Of a stretch of DNA of 64,000 bases, positions 1 to 7,803 are shown one piece after another. The notes below the pieces were generated by a model. That model searched no databases. It was given only the letters and a program-made list of their open reading frames with translations, and was not told where the DNA came from. A program made the translations under genes and the position numbers. Source of the stretch: Ignavibacteriota bacterium (GTDB taxonomy: Bacteria > Bacteroidota > Ignavibacteria > Kapaibacteriales > UBA2268); NCBI GenBank assembly GCA_019637995.1, contig JAHBUQ010000002.1:387428-451427 (forward strand), in the 5' to 3' direction. The stretch's first letter is position 1. Each line of letters begins with the position of its first letter.

Positions 1-2202
1 GGTGTTCATAACCGCAGTGCAGTTTGGTCACCCGATGGAAAATGGATTGCTTACATTAGTGATAAATCCGGCACAGATGAAATATATCTTATGAAACCGG
101 ATGGCTCGGACAATATGCAATTAACAAGTAATGGCAAATTTTACCGCTATTCGCTTTTGTGGTCACCGGATAGCAAAAAAATTCTGACTTATGATAATAC
201 CCGCAATTTGTATTATATTGATATTGCAACAAAAAAGCAGACGAATGTAGCAAAATCTCAAATCTGGAATATTAGTGATTTCGAGTGGTCACCTGACAGC
301 CGTTGGATTGCTTATGTTGATTATCCTGAATCGCGTTTCGGGCAAATCAATATATATTCTCTTGAAACTGGAAAATCAATCCCCGTTACAAGTGAAATGT
401 ACAGCTCATACAACCCGAAATTTACTCCGGGAGGCAGATTTCTGCTATTTGTATCTGATAGGGAATTCAATCCGTCAATGGGAAATTTTGAGTATAATTT
501 TCAATACAGCCACATGGCAAATGTTTATGGTCTGACGCTTCAGGACACAATTATGAATCCATTTGCAGTATTTGAAAATGATGAAGAGTCTCTCGACGAG
601 GAAGAAAAGCAAAAACGCAGCAAGAAAGGCGATGAAGTGCGAGTCGAAATTAATTTCAACAACATAATTGACCGCGTGTTTAAAATGCCGGCTCCTGCGG
701 GATTATACACAAATCTTGTTCCTACAAAGAATCACCGGCTTTATTATATCCGAAATGAAAAGGACAAACCTAAAGCTATGTTCTATTACGATTTTGCAGG
801 TAAAGAAGAAAAAGAAGTTGGCAATGTGGATGGATTCTCAATCAGCAATGATGAAAAGAGCATATTTTTCAGAAGCGGTAGAGATTATTATATTACAAAA
901 CTTACCGAAAAAATCAGCACAAAAGAAGGCAAAGAGGGCAAGCTTGACTTAACCCAAATGGAAAAAGTTTTGGATAAACGTGCAGAATGGAAGCAGGTAT
1001 TTAATGAATCATGGCGACATTTCCGCGATTTCTTCTATGACCCTAATATGCACGGCTATGACTGGGAAGCTATCCGCAAACGTTATGAAACTCTTCTTCC
1101 TTATGTTTCGCACAGGAATGATTTGACTTACATAATTGGTGAAATGATTGGCGAACTTGATGCTGGACATGCCTATGTAAGTGGAGGCGACCAACCCAAA
1201 GTCAGCCCTGTTCCGATTGGCTTACTCGGTGCTGATTATGATTTTGACAGTAAATCAAATGCTTATAAAATTAAGAAAATTTACAAAGGTATGAATTGGG
1301 AGGACGATATACGCTCACCACTCACAGAGCCGGGTCTGAATATCGCTGAAGGAGACTACATAATTGAAATTGATGGGGTGAAACTCGACAAATTTAATAC
1401 TCCTTCATCTCAATTATTGAATAAAGCCGATAAGTTTGTTAAGGTGAAAATTGGCAAAACTGCAAATGACCCAAATGCAAGAATACTTGATGTCAAAACT
1501 GTGAAAAGTGAAAGAACACTCAGATATTACGACTGGGTCGAAACAAACCGCAAAAAAGTTGACTCAGCTACAAATGGAAAAATTGGTTACATTCATGTAC
1601 CGGATATGATGCCAAACAATGGTCTGAACTGGTTTGTACGATATTTTTATCCGCAGCTCGGCAAAGAGGGCTTAATAATTGACGACCGTTTTAATGGTGG
1701 TGGAAATGTATCTCCTCTTATTATTGAACGACTTCGACGCGAGCTTGTAATAGCCAAATATGCACGTAATATGGAAAAAGTTCTGACAAATCCTGATGCG
1801 GTTATGACCGGTCCTATGGTCTGTATTATCAATGAGTTTTCAATGTCCGATGGTGATTTGTTCCCTTATCAGTTCAAGGCACTCGGCTTGGGACCTGTTA
1901 TCGGCAGACGCTCATGGGGTGGTGTTATCGGAATTTACGGCAGTTTACCACTTCTTGATGGAAGCAGTGTAAATCGTCCCGAAGTATCAAATTTCAGTGC
2001 TGATGGTAAATGGGTACTTGAAGATGTTGGCATGGTTCCGGATTTAGATGTAGATAATGACCCTTGGCAGGAGTTCCACGGAAATGACCAGCAGCTCAAC
2101 AAAGCCATAGAAATGGTACTCGAACTGCAAAAAACCGATAAAAAGCCAAAAGTTCCGAGTGTACCGCCATTGCCAAACAAAAAAGAGGAATTTGGAAAAT
2201 AG
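1..2202 (+). CDS. Tricorn-like S41 family protease, 5' end outside window
   Basis: The reading frame is already open at base 1, so the N-terminus lies upstream; the ATG at 91 is internal. The first ~250 residues carry WD40/TolB-type propeller repeats, seen as recurring WSPDGKW and WSPDSR motifs. A helical core domain follows, with the DAGHAYV motif that holds the tricorn catalytic histidine. Next comes a PDZ-like segment (GDYIIEIDGVKLDKF) and a C-terminal S41 peptidase domain with RFNGGGN and the NEFSMSDGD motif that holds the nucleophilic serine. The order propeller, core, PDZ, S41 is that of bacterial tricorn homologues, which cut oligopeptides. The C-terminus is a short Lys/Pro tail without a T9SS sorting domain. 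Location (periplasm or cytoplasm) cannot be judged without the N-terminus. Confidence 0.88.
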   Translation, partial: GVHNRSAVWSPDGKWIAYISDKSGTDEIYLMKPDGSDNMQLTSNGKFYRYSLLWSPDSKKILTYDNTRNLYYIDIATKKQTNVAKSQIWNISDFEWSPDSRWIAYVDYPESRFGQINIYSLETGKSIPVTSEMYSSYNPKFTPGGRFLLFVSDREFNPSMGNFEYNFQYSHMANVYGLTLQDTIMNPFAVFENDEESLDEEEKQKRSKKGDEVRVEINFNNIIDRVFKMPAPAGLYTNLVPTKNHRLYYIRNEKDKPKAMFYYDFAGKEEKEVGNVDGFSISNDEKSIFFRSGRDYYITKLTEKISTKEGKEGKLDLTQMEKVLDKRAEWKQVFNESWRHFRDFFYDPNMHGYDWEAIRKRYETLLPYVSHRNDLTYIIGEMIGELDAGHAYVSGGDQPKVSPVPIGLLGADYDFDSKSNAYKIKKIYKGMNWEDDIRSPLTEPGLNIAEGDYIIEIDGVKLDKFNTPSSQLLNKADKFVKVKIGKTANDPNARILDVKTVKSERTLRYYDWVETNRKKVDSATNGKIGYIHVPDMMPNNGLNWFVRYFYPQLGKEGLIIDDRFNGGGNVSPLIIERLRRELVIAKYARNMEKVLTNPDAVMTGPMVCIINEFSMSDGDLFPYQFKALGLGPVIGRRSWGGVIGIYGSLPLLDGSSVNRPEVSNFSADGKWVLEDVGMVPDLDVDNDPWQEFHGNDQQLNKAIEMVLELQKTDKKPKVPSVPPLPNKKEEFGK

Positions 2203-2217
2203 ATGATTTTTTTGATA

Positions 2218-2244
2218 CATCCGGTGTTTTGGAAACATCGGATG
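2218..2244. repeat. Dispersed palindrome, family A
   Basis: Twelve-base arms CATCCGGTGTTT and AAACATCGGATG flank TGG, with a single G:T mismatch. Near-identical hairpins occur at 3787-3819 and, with a diverged core, at 37083-37115. Confidence 0.75.
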
Positions 2245-2258
2245 TTTAGCTATTATAG

Positions 2259-2278
2259 CAATGGAGCTTGCTCCATTG
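2259..2278. repeat. Dispersed palindrome, family B
   Basis: CAATGGAGCTTGCTCCATTG is a perfect 9-bp inverted repeat around TT. Its exact reverse complement occurs at 36208-36227, 34 kb away. Confidence 0.8.
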
Positions 2279-2290
2279 TTTATGGAAATA

Positions 2291-2328
2291 GATGTCCTGC
2301 ACTTCGCAAGTGTAGGACATCTTGCTTT
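2291..2328 (+). terminator. Hairpin plus T-rich tail after the tricorn gene
   Basis: Arms GATGTCCTGCACTT and AAGTGTAGGACATC (one G:T pair) enclose CGC and are followed by TTGCTTTTTT. The form suits a Rho-independent terminator, but the neighbouring palindromes suggest it may be a repeat that serves as one. Confidence 0.5.
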
Positions 2329-2337
2329 TTTAAAAAT

Positions 2338-2376
2338 CTGCGAAATTCCTTAATCCAAATAATCCACGATTCAGGC
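2338..2376 (-). repeat. Dispersed intergenic element, family G, copy 1
   Basis: On the minus strand it reads GAATCGTGGATTATTTGG followed by ATTAAGGAATTTCGCAG. The pattern GAATCG-n2-GATTA-GATTAA-TTTCGC recurs at 36159-36199, 37007-37046 and 37126-37168. Confidence 0.6.
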
Positions 2377-2443
2377 AAAAATTGGCAGTTGTATGGAAAT
2401 ATTGGTAAAAGTAATAAAAAATATTAGCAACGTCATATACGAT

Positions 2444-2451
2444 TAATTTTG
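2444..2451 (+). promoter_or_regulatory. Candidate Bacteroidota -7 box for the permease gene
   Basis: TAATTTTG matches TAnnTTTG 21 bases before the start codon. No convincing -33 TTTG is visible, and in AT-rich DNA this motif arises often by chance. Confidence 0.25.
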
Positions 2452-2472
2452 TCGTAATTTTAATCAGAATTT

Positions 2473-3432
2473 ATGAATCTCGAAATTTTAATATCAAATT
2501 TAACAAATCCCACATTGTTGTTTTTCATTCTTGGTATTATTGCCAACAGGGTAAAAAGTGATTTACAGATACCTGAATCAACATCAAAGTTTATTTCATT
2601 GTATCTTTTATTTGCAATTGGATTTAAAGGTGGGCAAGAGCTTACTCATAGTCCATTATCTTATGAAATTTTAGCGACTTTAATTTTTGGAATTATCATT
2701 GCATCAATAATACCACTGTATTCATTTTATATTTTAAAAACGAAATTTTCAATCAGTGATGCAGGTGCCGTAGCCGCATCTTATGGCTCTGTGAGTGCAG
2801 TTACATTTGTAGCAGCAGCATCATTTTTAGAAGCTCAATCTATTGATTTTGGTGGGCACATGGTGGCAGTAATGGCACTTATGGAATCTCCGGCAATTAT
2901 TGTTGGTGTAATTCTTATAATGCTTTATGAAAAAGAAAAAGAAAGCGGTACCGGTATGAAAAAAATTCTTCATCACTCATTTACAAATGCAAGTGTATTG
3001 ATGCTAATAGGAAGTTTGGTAATCGGATTTGTTTCAGACGCTAAACAAGCCCGCGGAATTGAGCCGTTTACAACTGATATTTTCAAGGGATTTTTAGCAA
3101 TATTTTTACTTGAAATGGGTATTATCAGCTCACAAAAATTTAACAGTTTTCTAAAATACGGCAGGTTTGCAATATTATTTGGACTATTGATGCCTTTAAT
3201 CAATGGAATTTCTGTAGCATTTTTAAGTCAGATTGTTACAGAATCAGTTGGCAACAGATTTATGTTCTCCATACTTGCGGCAAGTGCATCTTACATTGCT
3301 GTTCCGGCTGCAATGAGAATTGCAGCACCTAAGGCAGATGCCGGGCTTTATATCCCAATGGCACTTGCAGTAACTTTCCCTATGAATATAACTTTAGGAA
3401 TGCCATTGTATTACTATATCGTGAATTTGTAG
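2473..3432 (+). CDS. sbtA: Sodium-dependent bicarbonate permease, SbtA family
   Basis: This 319-residue integral membrane protein has about ten hydrophobic helices. It carries the SbtA family (Sbt_1, formerly DUF897) signature segments: FKGGQEL near residue 55, GSVSAVTF near 105, ALMESPAIIVG near 135, ASASYIAVPAAMR near 275 and FPMNITLGMPLYYY at the end. Cyanobacterial SbtA takes up bicarbonate with sodium; homologues are scattered through heterotrophs, where the anion may supply carboxylases. The protein is somewhat shorter than cyanobacterial SbtA, mostly in the central cytoplasmic loop (KEKESGTGMKK). No SbtB-like PII regulator is adjacent. The gene stands alone between repeat-rich gaps. 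Family assignment is secure; substrate is inferred. Confidence 0.85.
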   Translation: MNLEILISNLTNPTLLFFILGIIANRVKSDLQIPESTSKFISLYLLFAIGFKGGQELTHSPLSYEILATLIFGIIIASIIPLYSFYILKTKFSISDAGAVAASYGSVSAVTFVAAASFLEAQSIDFGGHMVAVMALMESPAIIVGVILIMLYEKEKESGTGMKKILHHSFTNASVLMLIGSLVIGFVSDAKQARGIEPFTTDIFKGFLAIFLLEMGIISSQKFNSFLKYGRFAILFGLLMPLINGISVAFLSQIVTESVGNRFMFSILAASASYIAVPAAMRIAAPKADAGLYIPMALAVTFPMNITLGMPLYYYIVNL

Positions 3433-3546
3433 TAATTCTTATTAATTTAATTTCAGAATTTAAAACAAATTGTAATGAAGTAATCAGGTTGATGTAATAA
3501 TTAGCATCTGGCAGAAAAGTATTCAGTTTCAAAATAATACAACCAA

Positions 3547-3681
3547 GTGTCACACTGAGCGTAGTCGAAATGCGTACAAATCTAACTATATATATTTACC
3601 GACACTTACAAGACTGTCATTGGCAGCGAAGTCGAAATGAGTGTTATTTGCTAACAGGTTTCGACTTCGCTCAATGTGACA
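3547..3681. repeat. Cluster of GTCGAAATG repeats in direct and inverted orientation
   Basis: Copy 1 (3547-3572) and copy 2 (3615-3639) are direct repeats sharing TGTCA, AGCG and AGTCGAAATG. Copy 3 (3659-3681) is inverted: TTTCGACTTCGCTCAATG then TGACA. Copies 1 and 3 could form a long stem around copy 2. I read it as a decayed mobile or REP-like repeat, not a gene. Confidence 0.65.
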
Positions 3682-3786
3682 AAACAAACAATTTGCGAAT
3701 TTACATGTTGCGATTTAATTCTTGTAACTGCTTTATTTTGCTATGTTGGGTCAGGAGTTCTGAATCTGCTATTCATGCCTCTAATA

Positions 3787-3819
3787 AAACATCCGATGTT
3801 TTGGAAACTTCTGATGTTT
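3787..3819. repeat. Dispersed palindrome, family A, second copy
   Basis: Arms AAACATCCGATGTTTT and AAACTTCTGATGTTT pair with two mismatches. Sequence and GG spacer match the copy at 2218-2244. Confidence 0.65.
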
Positions 3820-3821
3820 AT

Positions 3822-3941
3822 GATAGAATTATAGGGACAGGGCTTGACCTGTCCACCCAAAGAATTGATGTGTCTCATTTGCCGGCAGGAGTGTATTTCA
3901 TCCGTGTTGGGAATATGGTGGAGAAATTTGTGAAATATTAA
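3822..3941 (+). pseudogene. Orphan T9SS sorting-domain tail fragment
   Basis: The frame encodes the end of a T9SS type A sorting domain: RIDVSHLPAGVYFIRVGN then MVEKFVKY and a stop. The last 25 codons are nearly identical to the end of the 711-residue protein at 37210-39345 (67 of 75 nucleotides by my count). No signal peptide, passenger or start of the sorting domain precedes it. Upstream the frame runs into palindromic repeats, including GGACAGG/CCTGTCC, which lies where the intact paralogue also carries palindromes. This is best read as the leftover 3' end of a degraded cargo gene or a partial duplication. Confidence 0.7.
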
Positions 3942-3947
3942 AAGTCA

Positions 3948-3989
3948 AATCCCCCTGAAAACATTGAGTTTTATTACAGGGGGATTTTT
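3948..3989 (+). terminator. Rho-independent terminator-like hairpin
   Basis: AATCCCCCTG pairs with CAGGGGGATT over a 19-base loop and is followed by TTT. It lies between the orphan tail and the convergent bipA gene. The minus-strand tail is weak. Confidence 0.6.
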
Positions 3990-4027
3990 GCTGAATTTTT
4001 AACTTCACAAGCTACAAAGTGCCGGAA

Positions 4028-5845
4028 TCAACCTAATTCACGTGTTTTTGGCTTGCGTTTGTTAGCATCTAATTCCATCTTTCTGATTCGGATATTTTCA
4101 GGTGTAACTTCAATAAGTTCGTCATCAGAGATAAATTCGATAGCCTGATCAAGAGTAAGAATTCTTGGTGGTCTAAGAACAACAGTATTGTCTGAACCGG
4201 AAGCTCTCATATTTGTCAGTTTCTTTTCTTTTGTAATATTAATATCCATATCGCCGGATTTATTTCTCTCGCCAACAACCATGCCCATATAAACTTGAGT
4301 TCCAACAGGTATAAACAAGTCGCCACGGTCTTCCATACCTTGACAAGCATAAGCTGTGACGCGTCCCGGTCTATCTGCAACCAGAGCGCCTGAAACACGC
4401 TGTGGGATGTTCCCTGCCCATTCAGAGTAACCATCAAACAAAGTATTCATAATACCTGCACCTTTTGTATCAGTCAAAAATTGACTTCTGTAGCCGATTA
4501 AACCTCTAGCAGGAATTCTGAATTCAAGGTCAACTCTGCCGTGTCCATGATTTATCATATTCTGCATAATTCCTTTACGAATTGAAAGTTTTTCGGTTAC
4601 AATACCTGTATGTTCTTCAGGAACATCAATAAAAACGTGCTCATAAGGTTCATGGGTTTTTCCGTCAACAGTTTTTGTTATTACATTAGGTTTCGATACC
4701 ATAAATTCATAACCTTCCCGGCGCATAGTTTCAATTAAGATAGCCATTTGAAGTTCACCTCTGCCTTTTACTTCAAAAGCATCAACGCGGTCAGTAGGTG
4801 TAACCTGAATTGACACATTACGAAGAAGTTCCTTTTCAAGTCGGGCTTTAAGGTGACGTGTAGTAAGATACTGTCCTTCAGTTCCTGCAAATGGACTGTT
4901 ATTGACATAAAATATCATCGAAACAGTTGGTTCGTCAACTTTTATTCTAGGTAGAGGCTTTGGGTTTTCAATTGAAGTGATTGTATCTCCAATTTTTGCA
5001 TTTTCAACACCTGCAAGAGCAATTATATCTCCGGCTAAAACAGTATCAACAGCCTTTTTCTGTAAGCCTTTGAATGTATAAAGTGCAGAGAATTTCACTT
5101 GAGTTCGTTTATCATCCTCACTGCAAAGCAAATAATTTTTATTCATAGAAAGCGAACCATGAGAAAGTCTTCCAATCAAAATCTGACCAACATAGGAGTC
5201 GTAATCAAGACTGGTGACCAAAAATTGCGGTACTTCGTCATCTGTTGCAATTGGACCGGGAATAGTGCTGATTATTGTTTCAAAAAGCAGTTCAAGACTG
5301 TTTGACTCGTCGCCTATATTTTTGAATGCCTGACCTTCCTTGGCAATAGTATATATAATCGGAAATTCAATTTGGGCGTCATCTGCATCAAGATCAATAA
5401 ATAAATCATAGATTTCGTTTATAACTTCCTGAATTCTAGCGTCCGGACGATCTACCTTATTTATGACAACAATAACAGGAAGGCTTTTAGCCAGTGCTTT
5501 TTTGAGTACAAACCGAGTCTGTGGAAGCGGTCCTTCGCTTGCATCAACAAGAAGTAAGGCACCATCAACAAGATTCAGACTTCTCTCAACTTCACCACCA
5601 AAATCTGCGTGACCGGGAGTATCCATTATATTGATTTTGATGCCTTTGTACTCAACGGATGTATTTTTCGCAGATATAGTAATACCGCGCTCTCTTTCCA
5701 GATCCATTGAATCCATTACCCGCTCATCAACCTGCTGATTATCGCGGAATGTTCCGCTTTGTCTTAGTAAATGGTCAACTAACGTTGTTTTGCCATGGTC
5801 AACGTGTGCGATGATGGCAATGTTTCTGAAATTTTCTTTTCTCAT
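4028..5845 (-). CDS. typA: Ribosome-associated GTPase BipA/TypA
   Basis: This 605-residue translational GTPase has the full G-domain motif set: AHVDHGKT (residues 13-20), DTPGH (75-79) and NKVD (129-132). Beta-barrel domain II, the two EF-G-like alpha/beta domains and the BipA-specific C-terminus (RIRKMELDANKRKPK) follow. Length and order match BipA rather than LepA or EF-G. BipA assists 50S assembly and stress or cold adaptation by binding the ribosome at the EF-G site. The ATG start gives MRKENFRNIAIIAHVDHGK, the usual N-terminus. The gene is monocistronic on the minus strand, with a gap of over 200 bases to the divergent glycosyltransferase gene. Confidence 0.97.
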   Translation of the reverse strand: MRKENFRNIAIIAHVDHGKTTLVDHLLRQSGTFRDNQQVDERVMDSMDLERERGITISAKNTSVEYKGIKINIMDTPGHADFGGEVERSLNLVDGALLLVDASEGPLPQTRFVLKKALAKSLPVIVVINKVDRPDARIQEVINEIYDLFIDLDADDAQIEFPIIYTIAKEGQAFKNIGDESNSLELLFETIISTIPGPIATDDEVPQFLVTSLDYDSYVGQILIGRLSHGSLSMNKNYLLCSEDDKRTQVKFSALYTFKGLQKKAVDTVLAGDIIALAGVENAKIGDTITSIENPKPLPRIKVDEPTVSMIFYVNNSPFAGTEGQYLTTRHLKARLEKELLRNVSIQVTPTDRVDAFEVKGRGELQMAILIETMRREGYEFMVSKPNVITKTVDGKTHEPYEHVFIDVPEEHTGIVTEKLSIRKGIMQNMINHGHGRVDLEFRIPARGLIGYRSQFLTDTKGAGIMNTLFDGYSEWAGNIPQRVSGALVADRPGRVTAYACQGMEDRGDLFIPVGTQVYMGMVVGERNKSGDMDINITKEKKLTNMRASGSDNTVVLRPPRILTLDQAIEFISDDELIEVTPENIRIRKMELDANKRKPKTRELG

Positions 5846-6030
5846 CTTATATAATAACCTAAAAAAATTAAAAATCTAACTTGTAAAATGCTAATACGAT
5901 ATGCAATTTTGGTATATCTTTTCTTGACACGTTTTATAATCTAAAATAGTTTAACTGATATATTGATTCCAATCACCAAATTAAAAACTCTAAATAACAG
6001 AGAAAATTTCATTAATAAAAAAAATATAAG

Positions 6031-6038
6031 TATTTTTG
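6031..6038 (+). promoter_or_regulatory. Candidate -7 box for the envelope operon
   Basis: TATTTTTG followed by CAT fits TAnnTTTG, 31 bases before the TTG start at 6069. No clear -33 element is seen. Confidence 0.3.
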
Positions 6039-6068
6039 CATAGATATGATTCACTAAAATAAAACAAG

Positions 6069-7268
6069 TTGAAAAGAAAGAAGATTTTATTTCTGACATC
6101 AAGGTATCCTTTTCCATTAATAGGAGGGGATAAAATCAAAGCATATCATCTGCTAAGGCACTTGGCGGAGAAGAATGATGTGTATTTGGTAGCATTCAAT
6201 TTTGGATCACTTCCATTGGAAGCAGATTTAAAACCGGTAAGAGAACTTGGTGTTAATGTTTATCCAATTGCATTAAACCCTATGCTTTCAGGGCTTATAA
6301 CCGGAGTGAGACTTCCTTTGGAATATCCTCTTGAAATTTCATTTTATCTGACAAGGGAATTTAAGCATACAGTTGATGAGCTTTGCAGTAAAATAGATTT
6401 TGATTTGGGTATAGCATTTTTTATGCGAACTGCTGAATATATCAAGGATAAATCTTTCAAAAAAATATTAATTTCTGAAGATTGCCGTGTACTTTATCAA
6501 AGCAGGTCTTACTCAAGAAGCACAAATTTACTTCAAAAAGCCGTAAGATGGTGGGAAGTAATGAAATTAAGAAAATATGAGCCAAAAATAACTTCTATGT
6601 ATGACTACACTACCCTCGTTACCAAAGAAGACATTGAGGAAATGAAAAATGGAAATCCTGATGCCCGATACCGTCTTGTAACAAATGGTGTAGATATTGA
6701 AAGATACGCTCCCAAAACTGACTATAACAAAAGAAAGAAATATGTTATTTTCACAGGGAAATTGAGCGTTTGGGCAAACACAATGATGGCTCTTAAAATT
6801 TCAAAAGAGATATTCCCTAAGATATTATCTGAAGTTCCTGATGTCAAGTTGCAAATTGTTGGCGCAAATCCACCCAAATCTATTCGTGAGCTCGCAAGTG
6901 ATAGTATAGAGATACATGCGGATGTACCTGATTTAGCTGATTTTTATGCAAATGCAAAAGTGTTTTTGCACCCTCATGATGGTGCTTCAGGAATTCAAAA
7001 TAAGCTGCTCGAGGCAATGTCTTCGGGCTGTGCAGTCGTAACCACACCTACAGGCAATCAGGGAATTTATGCTAAACATGGAATTGATGCAATGTTGTCC
7101 CACAGTGACGAGGAATTAATTGCATATACAATTGAGCTTCTCAAAAATGAAGAGCTTGCAAAAACTATTTCCGAAAATGCCCGAAACTGGATTATTACAA
7201 CTCATACATGGGAAGTGGTTTTCAGCCAGATAGATGGTGTAATCAAAGAGCTTTTCGATGAAGAATAA
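6069..7268 (+). CDS. Family 4 glycosyltransferase (GT-B fold)
   Basis: The product has 399 residues. The N-terminal half starts ILFLTSRYPFPLIGGDKIKA, the acceptor-side glycine loop of GT4 enzymes. The C-terminal half has FTGKLSVWAN, LQIVGANP and the donor-binding segment GIQNKLLEAMSSGCAVVTT with the conserved Glu. The overall pattern resembles the sugar transferases associated with exopolysaccharide systems (TIGR03087-like); no exosortase is visible here. The start is a TTG; no ATG lies nearby and the frame begins exactly at the conserved first beta strand. It overlaps the next gene by 11 bases, so translation is probably coupled. The likely role is transfer of a sugar in lipopolysaccharide or exopolysaccharide synthesis; acceptor and donor are unknown. 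Confidence 0.85.
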   Translation: MKRKKILFLTSRYPFPLIGGDKIKAYHLLRHLAEKNDVYLVAFNFGSLPLEADLKPVRELGVNVYPIALNPMLSGLITGVRLPLEYPLEISFYLTREFKHTVDELCSKIDFDLGIAFFMRTAEYIKDKSFKKILISEDCRVLYQSRSYSRSTNLLQKAVRWWEVMKLRKYEPKITSMYDYTTLVTKEDIEEMKNGNPDARYRLVTNGVDIERYAPKTDYNKRKKYVIFTGKLSVWANTMMALKISKEIFPKILSEVPDVKLQIVGANPPKSIRELASDSIEIHADVPDLADFYANAKVFLHPHDGASGIQNKLLEAMSSGCAVVTTPTGNQGIYAKHGIDAMLSHSDEELIAYTIELLKNEELAKTISENARNWIITTHTWEVVFSQIDGVIKELFDEE

Positions 7269-7803
7269 AGCGGTTTTTTTCGACAGGGACGGCATAATCA
7301 ACAAAAGAATTTTAGGAGATTATGTAAAGATAATATCCGATTTTGAACTCAATCCTGAAATTCCTGAAATTTTAAAATTTGTTAAAGATAGAGGTTTTCT
7401 TGCAATAATTATTTCCAATCAGCAAGGTGTTGGAAAAGGAATTATGAGCAAGAAGAATTTAGATGATGTCCACAATTACATGCAAAACCTGCTGCTTCAA
7501 AAGTCGGGAGTTGCATTCGATGATATCTATGTTTGTACTGAGCTTGCCTCCTCTGATAGTTTCAACCGAAAACCTAACCCGGGAATGATACTTTCAGCAG
7601 CTGAAAAATATAATATTGACCTTCATTCGTCTATAATGATTGGAGATACAGATTCGGATATTTTGGCTGCCCGCAATGCCGGGGTTTGCTCAATTCTTGT
7701 AGCAGAATCGCAGGAAAATTCTAATCCGGATTATTACATCTCAGAATTAAACAATTTATTAATATTATTAAAGAAAATACTTCCGGAATTAAATAATGCT
7801 TGA
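7258..7803 (+). CDS. HAD-IIIA phosphatase, GmhB-like (heptose bisphosphate phosphatase type)
   Basis: This 181-residue HAD superfamily phosphatase has motif I FFDRDGIIN (nucleophile and acid Asp near residues 9 and 11), motif II IIISNQQGV, the RKPNPGM lysine motif and motif III MIGDTDSDILAARNAG. This layout is that of the histidinol-phosphatase/GmhB group, where GmhB removes the 7-phosphate of heptose 1,7-bisphosphate for LPS core synthesis. Classical GmhB has a zinc loop with three cysteines and a histidine before RKP; here only one Cys (VCTELASSDSFNRKP) is seen, so zinc binding is probably lost and the substrate is open. It overlaps the glycosyltransferase by 11 bases and the DedA gene by 8. 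Confidence 0.8.
   Translation: MKNKAVFFDRDGIINKRILGDYVKIISDFELNPEIPEILKFVKDRGFLAIIISNQQGVGKGIMSKKNLDDVHNYMQNLLLQKSGVAFDDIYVCTELASSDSFNRKPNPGMILSAAEKYNIDLHSSIMIGDTDSDILAARNAGVCSILVAESQENSNPDYYISELNNLLILLKKILPELNNA

Larger units (their letters stand above)
2203..2472. other. Intergenic stretch built of palindromic repeats
   Basis: This 270-base gap holds three consecutive perfect or near-perfect hairpins (2218-2244, 2259-2278, 2291-2321) and then one copy of a dispersed element (2338-2376). A 74-codon open frame across it merely translates these repeats. A possible promoter for the next gene lies at its end. Confidence 0.7.
3433..4027. other. Region without an intact gene: repeats, an orphan T9SS tail and a terminator
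   Basis: About 100 bases of plain AT-rich DNA follow the permease gene. Then come copies of a GTCGAAATG-type repeat in both orientations (3547-3681), a family A palindrome (3787-3819), a GGACAGG/CCTGTCC palindrome (3837-3858), the fragment at 3822-3941 and a hairpin at 3948-3989. A 123-codon open frame runs over these pieces but is not a gene. Confidence 0.65.

Noticed and set aside
2203..2427. 74-codon open frame after the tricorn gene
   Set aside because: It only translates three palindromes and a dispersed repeat; composition is not protein-like.
3570..3821. N-terminal two thirds of a 123-codon frame
   Set aside because: The sequence consists of GTCGAAATG repeats and palindromes; only the last 40 codons resemble a protein (T9SS tail).
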